A model generated the notes under the pieces. It made no database searches. It was given only the letters and a program-made list of their open reading frames with translations, and was not told where the DNA came from. The translations under genes were made by a program, and so were the position numbers. Positions 51,973 through 62,961 of a DNA stretch of 64,000 bases are shown piece by piece. The DNA lies in NCBI GenBank assembly GCA_025362395.1, contig JANYGK010000053.1, forward strand, positions 1 to 64,000, given 5' to 3'. The DNA comes from Bacteroidota bacterium. Lineage in GTDB: Bacteria; Bacteroidota; Bacteroidia; B-17B0; Aurantibacillaceae. The first letter of the stretch is position 1; each line of letters starts with the position of its first letter.

Positions 51973-54588
51973 TTGGACAAAATTACATTCATCGGCGAAC
52001 ATTTATGGGTAGGGATATTAGGAAATACGTTTGTATTTCTGTCATTAATTTCAGCCCTTGTGGCTGCGGTTGCCTATTATTTTTATTCTAAAGAACAGCT
52101 TACTCACGAGTGGAAAATATTTGCGCGTACCGCTTTTTCTATTCACAGTATTTCAGTAATAGGTATTGCGGCTACCTTGTTCTATGCCTTATTTAATCAT
52201 TTTTACGAATACTCTTATGTTTGGCAGCATAGTAGCAATTCCATGCCCATGCAATACATTATGTCTTGTTTTTGGGAAGGGCAGGAGGGAAGCTTTTTAC
52301 TTTGGACATTTTGGAATGTTGTATTAGGTAATATTCTTCGCCGTACTATTGACAGTAAGTGGGAAGCGCCAACCATGGCGGTCATCTCTTTAGTACAGGT
52401 GTTTTTAGCCAGCATGTTATTGGGAATTGTTTTAGGCGATTATAATTTAGGAACCAATCCTTTTATTTTATTAAGGGAAAATCCTGAGTTTGCCAATATG
52501 CCTTTCATTCAAATTCCTACTTATTTAGTTAAGCTTGATGGCAGAGGATTAAATCCTTTGTTAATGAACTATTGGATGACCATTCATCCGCCAACCTTGT
52601 TTTTAGGCTTCGCATCTACATTGCCGCCATTCGCCTTTGCATTGGCCGGTTTATGGAAGCGCGATTTTATAAGCTGGCAAAAACCGGCATTGACCTGGAC
52701 ATTTTTCAGCATCATGATCTTAGGGACAGGTATTTTAATGGGTGGCGCATGGGCTTATGAAGCCTTGAGCTTTGGCGGTTTCTGGGCCTGGGATCCTGTA
52801 GAAAATTCTTCGTTAGTACCATGGATCGTTATGGTTGGAGCAGGCCATGTAATGATCATTAATAAAAATAAAGGCGGATCATTGTTTATGACACACCTTT
52901 TGGCAATTGCGTCTTTCTTATTAGTGTTATACTCTACATTCCTTACACGCAGCGGTATTTTAGGCGAGAGCTCAGTGCATGCTTTTACAGACCTTGGTAT
53001 GCAAGGGCAATTGGTTATATACGTGATCAGTTTTATTTTTCTGTGCGTAGCTTTATTAATTCACGACAAACTCATACGGGTATCGTATGCCATGTGTTCT
53101 ATTTTAATGTTAGCGATCTCTGTATTATACGGCTATAAAAAAATAATCTTATTGGGTTGGTTGGGAGCAAGTACCGGCATTACTATTTTTTCTTACATAA
53201 AATACTTCCCTAAAGAGGAAGAAGAGGAAAGCCTTTATTCACGGGAGTTTTGGATGTTTATCGGTTCGCTCGTATTAATGCTGTCTGCTTTGGTAATTAC
53301 GTATTTTACATCTATTCCTGTTTTAAATAAATTATTTACGTTGAATAAAGCGCCGGTAAAGATTCCTGAATATAATTTATGGCAAATTCCTTTTTCAATT
53401 ATAACCTTAACATTAGTTGCCGTTACTCAATTTTTTAAATACAAAAAAACAGATCCCAAAATAGTCTTTAAGCAACTTCGGTTCTCTCTCCTATTAGCAC
53501 TTGTGTTTGGTTTAACCTGCTCCATTCCTTTATATTTTTTAAAAGAGTATGCAGGCGCTAAAAATTTAGAGAAATGGAATTTAATTTCTTACAGCCTCTT
53601 ATTTATCGCCGGCTTGTTTGCCGTGTTTGCTAATGCAGAATATGCGATACGCGTATTGAAAGGCAAGATAAGACATGCGGGTTCTTCTATTGCTCACATT
53701 GGCTTTGCCTTGATATTAATAGGCGCTTTAATTTCAACTTCTAAAAAACAAACCATCTCTCAAAATACTTCTAAAAAAAGTGTGGAAGGCTTGGGTGAAG
53801 ACTTTAATGCTAAAAAAAGCTTACTGTTAACAAAAGGGGATACCTTGCCGTTAGGAAAATATATGGTAACCTATAAAGGCAAAGAACGCATAGGAATAGA
53901 CGTGTTCTTTCATATGGATTATTTTACAAAGAACGAAAAAGGAGTTTTAGTAAAAGCATTTGAATTAAGTCCGATGGTGCAGGATAACCCGCGAATGGGT
54001 AAAGCTTCGAACCCCGATACAAAACATTTTTTAAATAACGACATCTACACACACATTACATACGCCGACCTTTCAGACGATTCACCTAAAAACAAAGATG
54101 CTTATAAAGAACCGACTAATTTTGTGGGTCACATGGGAGATACCATCTTTTCAGGTAACGCCATTATATTAATTGACAGTATTACTACTAACTTAAACGA
54201 AGAACAGTTTTCTAAAAACGATAGTTTTTTAGTAGTGACGGCTGTTTTAAAAGCAACCGATGTAAACGGAAAAGTATACAGGGCAACCCCTAAATATATT
54301 TTAAAGAACAGCATGGTAATGCCAGATCAATTTGAACTGAGTGCACTTGGCTTAAAATTTATTTTTTGGAAAATAAATCCGACGGAAGGCAGCGTAGAAA
54401 TACAGATGAGCGAAAAAGTAAGCAACGCCAAAGAGTTTGTAGTGCTTGAAGCCTATATGTTCCCGTATATTAATGTATTGTGGTTAGGCTGTCTTATAAT
54501 GATAACAGGCACGCTGATCGCCATTTTTGAAAGACGAAGGGTTAACCGTTTAAAAAAGCATACACTCTCCGGAGAAAAAAATAATTAA
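51973..54588 (+). CDS. ccmF: Cytochrome c heme lyase subunit CcmF
   Basis: 871 aa from a TTG start 15 bp after ccmE. About 15 transmembrane segments; GGFWAWDPVENSSLVPW is the WWD heme-handling motif, and MTIHPPTLFLG and HSSNSMPMQYIMSCFWEGQEGS are conserved CcmF sequences. A large periplasmic beta-rich domain (about 640-830) precedes the last helix. It ligates heme to apocytochrome c. Longer than E. coli CcmF (about 650 aa), mainly in the C-terminal domain. Confidence 0.92.
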   Translation: MDKITFIGEHLWVGILGNTFVFLSLISALVAAVAYYFYSKEQLTHEWKIFARTAFSIHSISVIGIAATLFYALFNHFYEYSYVWQHSSNSMPMQYIMSCFWEGQEGSFLLWTFWNVVLGNILRRTIDSKWEAPTMAVISLVQVFLASMLLGIVLGDYNLGTNPFILLRENPEFANMPFIQIPTYLVKLDGRGLNPLLMNYWMTIHPPTLFLGFASTLPPFAFALAGLWKRDFISWQKPALTWTFFSIMILGTGILMGGAWAYEALSFGGFWAWDPVENSSLVPWIVMVGAGHVMIINKNKGGSLFMTHLLAIASFLLVLYSTFLTRSGILGESSVHAFTDLGMQGQLVIYVISFIFLCVALLIHDKLIRVSYAMCSILMLAISVLYGYKKIILLGWLGASTGITIFSYIKYFPKEEEEESLYSREFWMFIGSLVLMLSALVITYFTSIPVLNKLFTLNKAPVKIPEYNLWQIPFSIITLTLVAVTQFFKYKKTDPKIVFKQLRFSLLLALVFGLTCSIPLYFLKEYAGAKNLEKWNLISYSLLFIAGLFAVFANAEYAIRVLKGKIRHAGSSIAHIGFALILIGALISTSKKQTISQNTSKKSVEGLGEDFNAKKSLLLTKGDTLPLGKYMVTYKGKERIGIDVFFHMDYFTKNEKGVLVKAFELSPMVQDNPRMGKASNPDTKHFLNNDIYTHITYADLSDDSPKNKDAYKEPTNFVGHMGDTIFSGNAIILIDSITTNLNEEQFSKNDSFLVVTAVLKATDVNGKVYRATPKYILKNSMVMPDQFELSALGLKFIFWKINPTEGSVEIQMSEKVSNAKEFVVLEAYMFPYINVLWLGCLIMITGTLIAIFERRRVNRLKKHTLSGEKNN

Positions 54589-54624
54589 TGCGTTCAGCGT
54601 TATGTGTTTTTTAAAAATTGTAAA

Positions 54625-55422
54625 ATGTTGTTACAGCCGTTAAAAATAATTATTATAGGAACAGGAAATGTAGCCGGGCATATAGCGGAATCGTTTACTG
54701 AAATTAACACTCTTAAACTAGTTCAGGTCTTTAATCACCGGAAGTCAAAGCAAGCTATGGCTTTTTCCAAAAAACATGGAACAACTTTACTTGTTGATTA
54801 TAAAAAGATAGATACAACGGCCGACCTCTATATCATTTCCGTAAAAGATGATGCGATCGCAGAGGTGGTTAAACAACTTTCCGGCTTAAAGCTTAAAGGC
54901 TTGGTGGCGCACACTTCCGGGAGCATAGATATAAATGCATTGAAAACTGCTTCCATGCAAACAGGCGTTTATTACCCTTTACAAACCTTTACCAAAAATA
55001 ACAGTATCGATTGGAGAACAACTCCTTTACTAATCGAATCAAACACTCCGAAGGGCTTAGCCATACTTAAAAAAGTGGCAGGTTCTGTATCAGGCACCGT
55101 TAAAACCATTAATTCAACAACACGACTAAAGTTACATGTATCGGCTGTATTTGCCTGTAACTTTACTAACGCCTTGTATGCTGCCGCTTTCGAAATAATA
55201 GAAACCGGTTTAAATAAAAAAGATACGGCTTTATTAAAACCTATTATGCTGCAGTCGTATTTAAAGCTTGATACCATGAGCCCAAAACAAGCGCAAACAG
55301 GCCCTGCTATGCGGAATGATAAAACGGTCATGAAAAAACATTTATCTTTATTGAAATCAGATAAGCAGTTAACAGCGGTATACAAATTACTGTCTGACCT
55401 CATTATAAAACAACATACATAA
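54625..55422 (+). CDS. Rossmann/DUF2520-domain protein
   Basis: 265 aa from the ATG at 54625. N-terminal NAD(P)-binding Rossmann domain (IIIIGTGNVAGH; VAHTSGS) and a helical C-terminal DUF2520 domain (about 130-260). The fold is like 6-phosphogluconate or ketopantoate dehydrogenases; no enzyme activity is established to my knowledge. It is followed after 10 bp by the KdsC-like gene, a pairing I recall from other Bacteroidota. Confidence 0.75.
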   Translation: MLLQPLKIIIIGTGNVAGHIAESFTEINTLKLVQVFNHRKSKQAMAFSKKHGTTLLVDYKKIDTTADLYIISVKDDAIAEVVKQLSGLKLKGLVAHTSGSIDINALKTASMQTGVYYPLQTFTKNNSIDWRTTPLLIESNTPKGLAILKKVAGSVSGTVKTINSTTRLKLHVSAVFACNFTNALYAAAFEIIETGLNKKDTALLKPIMLQSYLKLDTMSPKQAQTGPAMRNDKTVMKKHLSLLKSDKQLTAVYKLLSDLIIKQHT

Positions 55423-55432
55423 ACCAATTTCT

Positions 55433-55945
55433 GTGGAAAATTTCAAACAAAAGCTGACGCGTATAAAAACAATTTTGTTGGATGTAGACGGTGTTTTAAC
55501 CAACGGGCAGGTATTATTAATGGAGAACGGTGAGTTTGTGCGCAATATGAATTCTAAAGACGGGTATGCTCTGCAGCTGGCAGTTAAAAAAGGATACAGG
55601 ATCACTATTATTTCCGGCGGCAACAGTTTAACCGTTAAAAAAGCCTTGGAAAACTTAGGTATCACCGATATATTTTTAAGCCGGCATGATAAGCTACAAT
55701 GCTATAAAGATTACATCAACGAACTTAATATTATAGAAGAAGAGATTTTATACATGGGCGATGATCTCCCGGATTATGATGTAATGAAAAGGGTAGGCAT
55801 AGCGGCTTGCCCTTTTAATGCCGCCCATGAGATCAAAGATATCAGCATGTATATTTCAAACAGGAACGGCGGCGAAGGCTGTGTGCGCGATATTATTGAA
55901 CAAGTAATGCGCTCACAGGGAACCTGGGAAATCACGGGTTGGTAA
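55433..55945 (+). CDS. KdsC-like HAD phosphatase
   Basis: 170 aa from a GTG start. DVDGVLTNG (HAD motif I), ISGG (motif II), and MGDDLPDYDVM (motif IV) define a C0-type HAD; length and GYALQLAVKKGYRITIISGG match KdsC, which dephosphorylates Kdo-8-phosphate for LPS. Kdo genes are not seen here, and relatives act on other sugar acids, so the call is by family. Last gene of the run starting with ccmB, converging with the NUDIX gene. Confidence 0.8.
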   Translation: MENFKQKLTRIKTILLDVDGVLTNGQVLLMENGEFVRNMNSKDGYALQLAVKKGYRITIISGGNSLTVKKALENLGITDIFLSRHDKLQCYKDYINELNIIEEEILYMGDDLPDYDVMKRVGIAACPFNAAHEIKDISMYISNRNGGEGCVRDIIEQVMRSQGTWEITGW

Positions 55946-55963
55946 AGTAGTTTTTAATTGAGC

Positions 55964-56536
55964 CTATAAATTGATCAGTTTTTTCTCCAATAGGTAAGTT
56001 GTCTTCATAATTGCCGCAACACTAATGGCATCTGTTATTTTACCTTTCATTACCATATCAAACGCTTCGCTGATATGTACCTTTTTAACGTTAAGGTCTT
56101 CCGTTTCTTCGGGCTCAGCTTCTTCAAAACTTAAACCGGTTGCTAAAAAAACAAAGGCATGTTCATCAGTAGCAGAATTGCTTAAATGCAGCTGCATAAT
56201 TTCTTCAAATTTTACGGCAACAATTCCTGTTTCTTCTTTTAATTCTCTTTTTGCGGTTTCCACAGGTTTTTCTCCAAGCGGGCCGCCGCCTTCAGGTATT
56301 TCCCAACTATAGGCATTTAAAGGATAGCGCCATTGGCCTACAAGCCAAGTGAAGCCGTCTGTGCTTAAAGGTAAAATACCTATTGCCAAATTTTTAAAAT
56401 TTACAACACTGTAAATTGCGGGCTTGCCTGCCGGGTTAGTGGTTTGGTGCTTGTTTACGGCAATCCATGCTGACTCATAAACTAATTCGGAAGACAGCGT
56501 TTTCCATGTATTAAGCGAATCATTATCAATGTTCAT
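55964..56536 (-). CDS. NUDIX hydrolase (ADP-ribose pyrophosphatase-like)
   Basis: 190 aa. The Nudix box is complete (GGPLGEKPVETAKRELKEETGI, here in two parts: GGGPLGEKP and RELKEETG). An N-terminal beta domain with WIAVNKHQTTNP and the QWRYPLNAYSWEIPEGG lead-in resemble ADP-sugar pyrophosphatases. It hydrolyses nucleoside diphosphate derivatives such as ADP-ribose. 12 bp downstream of the M43 protease gene on the same strand, though the two are functionally unlike. Confidence 0.85.
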   Translation of the reverse strand: MNIDNDSLNTWKTLSSELVYESAWIAVNKHQTTNPAGKPAIYSVVNFKNLAIGILPLSTDGFTWLVGQWRYPLNAYSWEIPEGGGPLGEKPVETAKRELKEETGIVAVKFEEIMQLHLSNSATDEHAFVFLATGLSFEEAEPEETEDLNVKKVHISEAFDMVMKGKITDAISVAAIMKTTYLLEKKLINL

Positions 56537-56548
56537 TACAAATGGCTT

Positions 56549-59500
56549 TTATTTAATGATAATAAATTTATCTTTTTTAAATAAATGAGCACCTTGTCTA
56601 ATAGTATAAAAATATAATCCTTCACTGAGCGCAGTAAGATTTATTTGTAATTTGCCTTCAGTACTCTCTAAATAGGAACTTTCTAATACTCTACTGGTTA
56701 CATCAGTAATTATAAGTTGTGCCGCTTCCGGTGAATTTAACCTGTAGTTTAATTCCATAGTTCCATTGTTAGGATTAGGGTATAATGAAAAAAAGGAGTC
56801 AGGAGTATTTTCATTTAAATAATTATCATTTTGATCAGAAGACATGATGATAGAAGAACCGCCTCCACCGGGAGGAACCGCAGTTCCACAATATATAGCC
56901 GATCCGCCTACAACCTTGATCCCTAATGTAGAACCTGTTTGATACTCTTGCCCTGATACAACAGCCAAGTTTAATATAGGAGCAGTATGTATAGGGCTTG
57001 AAGTATTGGCGTTCACATACAAAGGAGAAAAACACGTAGCGGCAGATTGGTTTACGTTTATCGAATTAACCACAAATGTTTCAGCATGAACAATAGTAGT
57101 CCATAAATTTCCGGATTGGTTATTACTTGAGCCTGAGCTACCCTGAGCGCCGATAACTCCGTTTGTATTTAATTCAAGCCCGTGGTAACTGGCAGACATG
57201 CTGTTTACCAACCAAGCATTTGTGCAATTACCTGTAAATAAAAAGCACCGCCCTGTTTGCGACACTACATTACAGTTTACCACACCGCCATAACTGTTGG
57301 TAAGTGAAATGCCGTTTATATAAGTGTAATTACCTGAAGTTACACCGCTTCCTGTAGCCATAATATTAGGGTTATTAGCTATAGTGGGAGCGTAACAGTT
57401 ATTCAATACAATACCGTTGCGTGTAAATGATCCCGTACCGCCGTAAGTTTTTGTTTGCTCAAAACTTATTAACGGATTGTCATGTATAAATAAGCCACCT
57501 TGCAGGCTGTTGCCAACAACGCCATTATACACCTGTTGTATGGTGTTTTGTGTAACACCTAGTGAATTATTAGTAAGCGTATAAGTAGTTACAGGTTGAT
57601 CTATTTGTATAGCCGCGCCACAGTATCCAGATGCAGAAGGCGAACTTATACTGTTTGTATTAATAGCAATTAAACCTATTGCGGAGTTAGTAATAGAATG
57701 GCTTAAATAGATGCCGGATCTTAAATTGATTATTTTATTATTGCTGATATTACCCGTTGCAGTTAGGCCTTTTATCCATATACCGCTTTGAGCAACCCAG
57801 CTATAATAAGTTGGTATCGGTAAGCTTCCTGTATAGACAGGAGTTCCTGATGAATACAAGTAGTTTCCTTTTGCGATAGTATTGGCAACATTATTACTAA
57901 ATACTCCTTTGTTACACCCGTCAAAGCTATTTCCTTTGGGGTATGAAGCAGCCGCAGTGGAAGGCACTGTATTGCCTGAACCTACAATTAACTTATAGCC
58001 GCCTCCTATTGTATGGTCGGCAGCTACACCAATACCAATTTCCTGTAAACCGGTAGCTCCGGTTTGGTTAGGACTTCCCGTCAGATTAGTGAAGTTGTTA
58101 TTTTTTACTTCGGTAGTATTGTCTTTCGTTGCAATACCAATATCTAAATTATTAAATAAATTAGTATTGTTAACAGAAGTTGTATCACCAATAAGAATAG
58201 TGTTTTTTGGGACTTTTGCAATATATACTCCCACAAACCCTCTTGGAAACTGCACATATGGTAAAGTGTTATTAGTTATTTGATTATAATTATAAGTATA
58301 AAGGGTTGAAGGTTTTAAAGTAGTGCCGGGTGAATTAGCGGATGTAATAGTATTGAAGGTAGTTGTACTCACGGATAAAGGGTAATAAGAAGACCCGTAA
58401 CCTGTATTTTTAATTACCTGTATGCTAATGTAATTTTTATTAAATAAAGTTTTAGTGGAAAGAATACTTCCCTGTATTCCATTGGGATTTCCCGCGGCAG
58501 TGTTTTGCCAGTCGGCCACAATTCCCTGGTGCATATCCTCCACCGTAGTATTATAAAAACTGATGCTTCCCGAAACGGAGCTGGTAGTTAATAATTGAAT
58601 GCCCCACCAAAGTTCACTACAACTGAAAAGATTACAATTGGATAATTTTAATGAGCCTGTAGAAGTAATTTCGATCTTTGCAGTAGGTTCCATTCTTACC
58701 CTAACCCCGCTCCAGGCTGTCGCCTGATTAATAGTTAATGTGCCTGATATAACAATATCGGCAACCCCTAAAGGGCTTGATCCTGCATAGCTTAAAAAAG
58801 AAGAAGGTAAAATTGCTACTCCGTAACCCGTGCCTAACCTGTTACTTACGGCCGGCATACTGCAGCAATACTGGCCTGCTTGGTAATAAGCCACTGTATT
58901 AGTAGCTGTACCGCACATATTGGAGGCAGTGAGTGTATAAACAGTAAACGCACCCGGGTTTGCCAAAGGGTTTGAAACAGTTGAGCTGCTTAAACCTGTA
59001 GTTGGAAGCCAGAAATAGTTTGTATTAGGTAATGCCGGGCCACCGATATTAACTAATGGAGAAGAGCTACAGCCTACTACGCTTCCCGCTGTTGTAGCTA
59101 TTGGATAATTAATAACATATACAGTTTGTGTAGCAGTAGCTGAACAACTGTTCGCTCCCGTTACTGTATATACTGTTGTAGCTATAGGAGTTACCGTTAA
59201 GGAAGCGGTGTTACATCCACTGCTGCATGGTAACCAACTGTAAGTACTTGTTCCCGAGGCGGTAAGTGTTGTTGTTTGACCTGCGCAAATAGTAGAACTC
59301 GAGGCGGTTATACTGATGGAAGGTACAGGTAATACAGTTATTGCCACTGTGTTTGTAGCAGTACAGCCATATATGTTTGTTCCTGTAACCGTGTAAATGG
59401 TTGAAGATGCAGCGCTAACGGTTAACGTAGTAGTATTACAGCTGCTCACACAAGGTGCCCATGTGTAGGTGCTTGCGCCTGAAACAGAAAGAGTAGTCGC

Positions 59501-62500
59501 AGCGCCTTGGCAAACACTGTACTGGCTTGCCGTTACAGATAAAACAGGAGATAAAACAGTAACTGTTGTAGAGGCATAGGATGTGCCGCAACTGTTGGTA
59601 ACACTTAAAGTATAAACCGTAGTTGTGCCTGGTGAAGCTACCGGCCCCGCACAGGTGTAACAAGATAAACCTGCGGCCGGAAGCCATTGGTATGTGCCGC
59701 TACCGCTGCCGGTTAAAGTGACTGACCCGGTAGGACAGATGGTGAAGCTCGGACCTGCATTGGCATTTGGAGAGCCTGTTAGAGTAACCATTACAGTATG
59801 CGTAATTACAATAGGATATGTAACAAGCGGACCGCTTAAAGTAGCTGTAACTAAATACGTTCCGGGGCTATTAAATACATGGGTAGATGAAGCGCCGCTA
59901 CCGGTAGGAGTACCGTCACCATAGTTCCAGCTTACAGTATACTGTTTGTAACAATTATTAACCTCGAACAAGTAGGTAGGACATCCTGCTATAATATTGG
60001 TAACGCTAAAATCAGGTGTAACATAGGAGGGTATAGTTGCATCCATGTTATTTACAATAGTATTAGAATTTATCATTCTGATAGGAGTTCCTGCTGCCCC
60101 CGCAGTAGTAACAAGACTTACATTAGATTGGACCGCAATATTACCTGTTGCAGCATCCGGGTTCGGGATTTCATTTAAATAATCTTGTTTTGAATAATTT
60201 GCAAAGTATAAATGATTATTTGGACCAAGTTGCATATAAGTAGGTGTAGCATTAAATGGCAAGTTAATCGCAGAATTTGAATTTGATAAAATATCGTATT
60301 TTATAATAAAATCATTTATTATTATGCCACCCGCATATCCTAATACAGTTGAATAAATATATTGTCCATTAGGACTGAAACTACAGCCATAATATTTTCC
60401 TCCGCCATAATAATGAGGAGTAATTATTTCATTACTAATAACGCCGGTTGAACTGTTAAAGTCATAAATTGATAAATTAGAACCCGACATGGCTATCTTA
60501 TTTCCTAAAGGAGACGCTTTAAGTTGTAATTGAGATGATGTTAAAGGATCCGCATTAAAAGCACCGGTACAGGATGGATAAGAATCGGCCTCCAAACTTG
60601 TAAATATATTGTTAGTGATGCCGTTTTGTGTTACCATATACACATAAAAGCGCCTGTTTTGCCTGCTGTAAAAAATCACCCAATAGTCTTTGCCGTTACA
60701 GTGTGGAATAGCAGTGATGGCAGTACTCAAAGCTTCAGACCCGGCACATGATGGTAAAGGTAATAAGCCCTGATTCATAACTGTGCCACCAGCTACATCT
60801 ATAAGTGCATAACCACCCCTTGCATTCATTAAATTAGATGGTAGGCCGTCGGGAGCATTAAATATATAATATTTATTGGGAAATCCCGGAGCAGGAAAAC
60901 TGATACTGTTTGAAGTTGCCTTTTTAAAGCTTTGCCCTAAATTATTAATACCGGGAGTTGAATAAACACTTGGGAGCGGAGCGGTCGTATTAATTTTAGA
61001 AGGTACGCCACCTGAAATTTTCCAAGCATCGACTCCATTGGCATAATATAGGTCCGAACCTGTATTGTCAGAAATAGAAACGCATAACGTTCCCGCATTG
61101 TTTATAGAGGTTTGAGGCGTAAAGGTATTATCATTTTTTATGGGCACACCTGTATTAAAATCTAAAGAAATGTAATCTCCGAAATGCCAGTTAGCTTGAC
61201 TTTTTTTAGAGGGATCAAGAATACAATCTACAACCAAAACCTGCAGTGTGGATGTTTGTGTAGCGCTTAAAGGGTCGGTTACTGTCAGGCTGATAGTATA
61301 AGTACCTGCTGAACTAAAAGTGACAGCGGGTGGGTTAGCAGAAGCACAAGCTGTGCTAATATAAGAAGTAGAACTGCTTCCCGGCATACTCCAATTCCAG
61401 TTTACCGCTGCATTACCGCTATAGCAGGAAACAGCACTAAAATTAATGGGTTTTCCTACACAGGCATAAGCATCGGAACCGGTAATATCAGAAACTAAAG
61501 CTTTGTTTCCCACACACCCACCTGTGCCTATAAGTCCCGTTTGAACTAAATTTCCGGTAGTCCATAAATGGGACCACTTAATATTAAGGCAAGCCCACAT
61601 TCTCAGTTTTTGATCATGCGTAAAGGTGTTCCAACATGGATCGCTTTCATAAGACATATAGTCATTTGGCATGTCTTCAATACCGCATGCAGGCGTATAA
61701 TATTCTATACATGAATTAGGTCGTGACGCTGGGTTGCAAAGCCCTGTAGAACTTGCGCACATAGGAGCAATATCGCAAATAGCATCGCCCTCTAAATCAC
61801 ATTGGTCACTGGCACTTCCTGCTGCATACGTACCTACACAGCCAGTATTAAGTGCAAACGGATTCAATCCACTGTTTGGATAAAAAGTATGTTGTACCGC
61901 AAGAAAATGACCTACTTCATGTGCCAGAGTCTTTCCATCTTGTTTGTTAGATAAAAGATTAAATGAATTTCCTGTTAAAGTATTTTCACCAAAGCACTCT
62001 GAATCCATTACTACTCCTTCAGCTTCCGAGATATTTATAATATTGTTACCGAAATAAACTCCTGCTGCTTGACCAGTTTGAGCAGAAATATTATCTACAA
62101 CCCAAATATTAAAATAGTTTAATTTATTAAAACTACTTCTACTTGCATCATTTGTTAATACTACAAATGGATTAAATTGAGACAAAGGAATTGCTGATAA
62201 GTTAACATTAATAGCAGGGTCACTTAAATTAGGAACATCGTAACGCATTACACCGTATTCAACATTACTCGATGGATCTAAAGACCAGGCTAACGTGCTT
62301 GGTTGGGTATTTCTCGCCAAACAAAATTGGATTTGAGTGTTCACACTATAAATGCCTTGGTAATTGGCTTGACTTGCAGCATAAGCAACATTTAACGAGT
62401 TAATTTGAGATTTTATTTGCGCATAAGATATATTAGTACCTGTCCCGTATGTCATTCCCGGCGTTTTAATAACATGCACTACTACAGGAATTGTATAGAG

Positions 62501-62710
62501 CGTACCGCTTGGCAAGAGATTGTGAGTTGAATAATTAGCGGCAATATAATTTTTTACCTGTTTGTTAAAGGCTAAGTTTAATTCGTCATATTTAGGATTT
62601 TCTTTTCTACCCATAGTTTCAAGTTCGTGATTACCGCAGGGAAGTTTTTGAGAATAAACATTTTTACTGATTGAAATCAGCAAACAAAATAGAATAAATA
62701 AATTTTTCAT
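56549..62710 (-). CDS. Giant secreted M43 metalloprotease with PKD, Ig-like and beta-helix modules and T9SS type-A sorting domain
   Basis: 2053 aa. Signal peptide (to about residue 20); M43 pappalysin-type catalytic domain (about 60-380) with HEVGHFLAVQH zinc site and DYMSYE Met-turn; PKD domain (about 400-490, SAVSCYSGNAAVNW); a region of WD/YVTN-like repeats (500-900); another PKD (about 910-990); Ig-like repeats of about 75 residues (about 1000-1270); a right-handed beta-helix region (about 1310-1880, NNNFTNLTG, SNNKIINLRSGIYL); and a T9SS type-A sorting domain (about 1975-2053, LYPNPNNGTMEL). Exported by T9SS and probably anchored to surface lipopolysaccharide or released. Confidence 0.85.
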   Translation of the reverse strand: MKNLFILFCLLISISKNVYSQKLPCGNHELETMGRKENPKYDELNLAFNKQVKNYIAANYSTHNLLPSGTLYTIPVVVHVIKTPGMTYGTGTNISYAQIKSQINSLNVAYAASQANYQGIYSVNTQIQFCLARNTQPSTLAWSLDPSSNVEYGVMRYDVPNLSDPAINVNLSAIPLSQFNPFVVLTNDASRSSFNKLNYFNIWVVDNISAQTGQAAGVYFGNNIINISEAEGVVMDSECFGENTLTGNSFNLLSNKQDGKTLAHEVGHFLAVQHTFYPNSGLNPFALNTGCVGTYAAGSASDQCDLEGDAICDIAPMCASSTGLCNPASRPNSCIEYYTPACGIEDMPNDYMSYESDPCWNTFTHDQKLRMWACLNIKWSHLWTTGNLVQTGLIGTGGCVGNKALVSDITGSDAYACVGKPINFSAVSCYSGNAAVNWNWSMPGSSSTSYISTACASANPPAVTFSSAGTYTISLTVTDPLSATQTSTLQVLVVDCILDPSKKSQANWHFGDYISLDFNTGVPIKNDNTFTPQTSINNAGTLCVSISDNTGSDLYYANGVDAWKISGGVPSKINTTAPLPSVYSTPGINNLGQSFKKATSNSISFPAPGFPNKYYIFNAPDGLPSNLMNARGGYALIDVAGGTVMNQGLLPLPSCAGSEALSTAITAIPHCNGKDYWVIFYSRQNRRFYVYMVTQNGITNNIFTSLEADSYPSCTGAFNADPLTSSQLQLKASPLGNKIAMSGSNLSIYDFNSSTGVISNEIITPHYYGGGKYYGCSFSPNGQYIYSTVLGYAGGIIINDFIIKYDILSNSNSAINLPFNATPTYMQLGPNNHLYFANYSKQDYLNEIPNPDAATGNIAVQSNVSLVTTAGAAGTPIRMINSNTIVNNMDATIPSYVTPDFSVTNIIAGCPTYLFEVNNCYKQYTVSWNYGDGTPTGSGASSTHVFNSPGTYLVTATLSGPLVTYPIVITHTVMVTLTGSPNANAGPSFTICPTGSVTLTGSGSGTYQWLPAAGLSCYTCAGPVASPGTTTVYTLSVTNSCGTSYASTTVTVLSPVLSVTASQYSVCQGAATTLSVSGASTYTWAPCVSSCNTTTLTVSAASSTIYTVTGTNIYGCTATNTVAITVLPVPSISITASSSTICAGQTTTLTASGTSTYSWLPCSSGCNTASLTVTPIATTVYTVTGANSCSATATQTVYVINYPIATTAGSVVGCSSSPLVNIGGPALPNTNYFWLPTTGLSSSTVSNPLANPGAFTVYTLTASNMCGTATNTVAYYQAGQYCCSMPAVSNRLGTGYGVAILPSSFLSYAGSSPLGVADIVISGTLTINQATAWSGVRVRMEPTAKIEITSTGSLKLSNCNLFSCSELWWGIQLLTTSSVSGSISFYNTTVEDMHQGIVADWQNTAAGNPNGIQGSILSTKTLFNKNYISIQVIKNTGYGSSYYPLSVSTTTFNTITSANSPGTTLKPSTLYTYNYNQITNNTLPYVQFPRGFVGVYIAKVPKNTILIGDTTSVNNTNLFNNLDIGIATKDNTTEVKNNNFTNLTGSPNQTGATGLQEIGIGVAADHTIGGGYKLIVGSGNTVPSTAAASYPKGNSFDGCNKGVFSNNVANTIAKGNYLYSSGTPVYTGSLPIPTYYSWVAQSGIWIKGLTATGNISNNKIINLRSGIYLSHSITNSAIGLIAINTNSISSPSASGYCGAAIQIDQPVTTYTLTNNSLGVTQNTIQQVYNGVVGNSLQGGLFIHDNPLISFEQTKTYGGTGSFTRNGIVLNNCYAPTIANNPNIMATGSGVTSGNYTYINGISLTNSYGGVVNCNVVSQTGRCFLFTGNCTNAWLVNSMSASYHGLELNTNGVIGAQGSSGSSNNQSGNLWTTIVHAETFVVNSINVNQSAATCFSPLYVNANTSSPIHTAPILNLAVVSGQEYQTGSTLGIKVVGGSAIYCGTAVPPGGGGSSIIMSSDQNDNYLNENTPDSFFSLYPNPNNGTMELNYRLNSPEAAQLIITDVTSRVLESSYLESTEGKLQINLTALSEGLYFYTIRQGAHLFKKDKFIIIK

Positions 62711-62961
62711 AGTATTTTAATTAATGGTAAGTAGTAAATGACAATATTTAAAATTATACAATAATTTAACATATTTAACAATAAGTGTAAAAATCACTAT
62801 AAATAGGTATATAAACGAAAATATTAAAAACAGACATTTATATATTAACTATTAGTTAATAGGTTAAATACATGTTTCAAACACTTAAATGTGAATACCG
62901 GCTTATTTTTTGTTGTTTTAGAAACCTAAATCAGTTATTTTCGTAAAAGTTAAAAAGTGTT
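62711..62961. other. Divergent promoter region between the two secreted-protein genes
   Basis: AT-rich, no gene seen. Toward the right gene, TTG-N20-TATTTTCG (ending about 13 bp before the ATG) is a near promoter match. Toward the left gene, TTG-N20-TATAATTT is a weaker candidate. Confidence 0.35.

Noticed and set aside
54972-55665. Minus-strand ORFs opposite the DUF2520 and KdsC-like genes
   Set aside because: Frame shadows; Cys/Phe-rich composition is typical of antisense reading.
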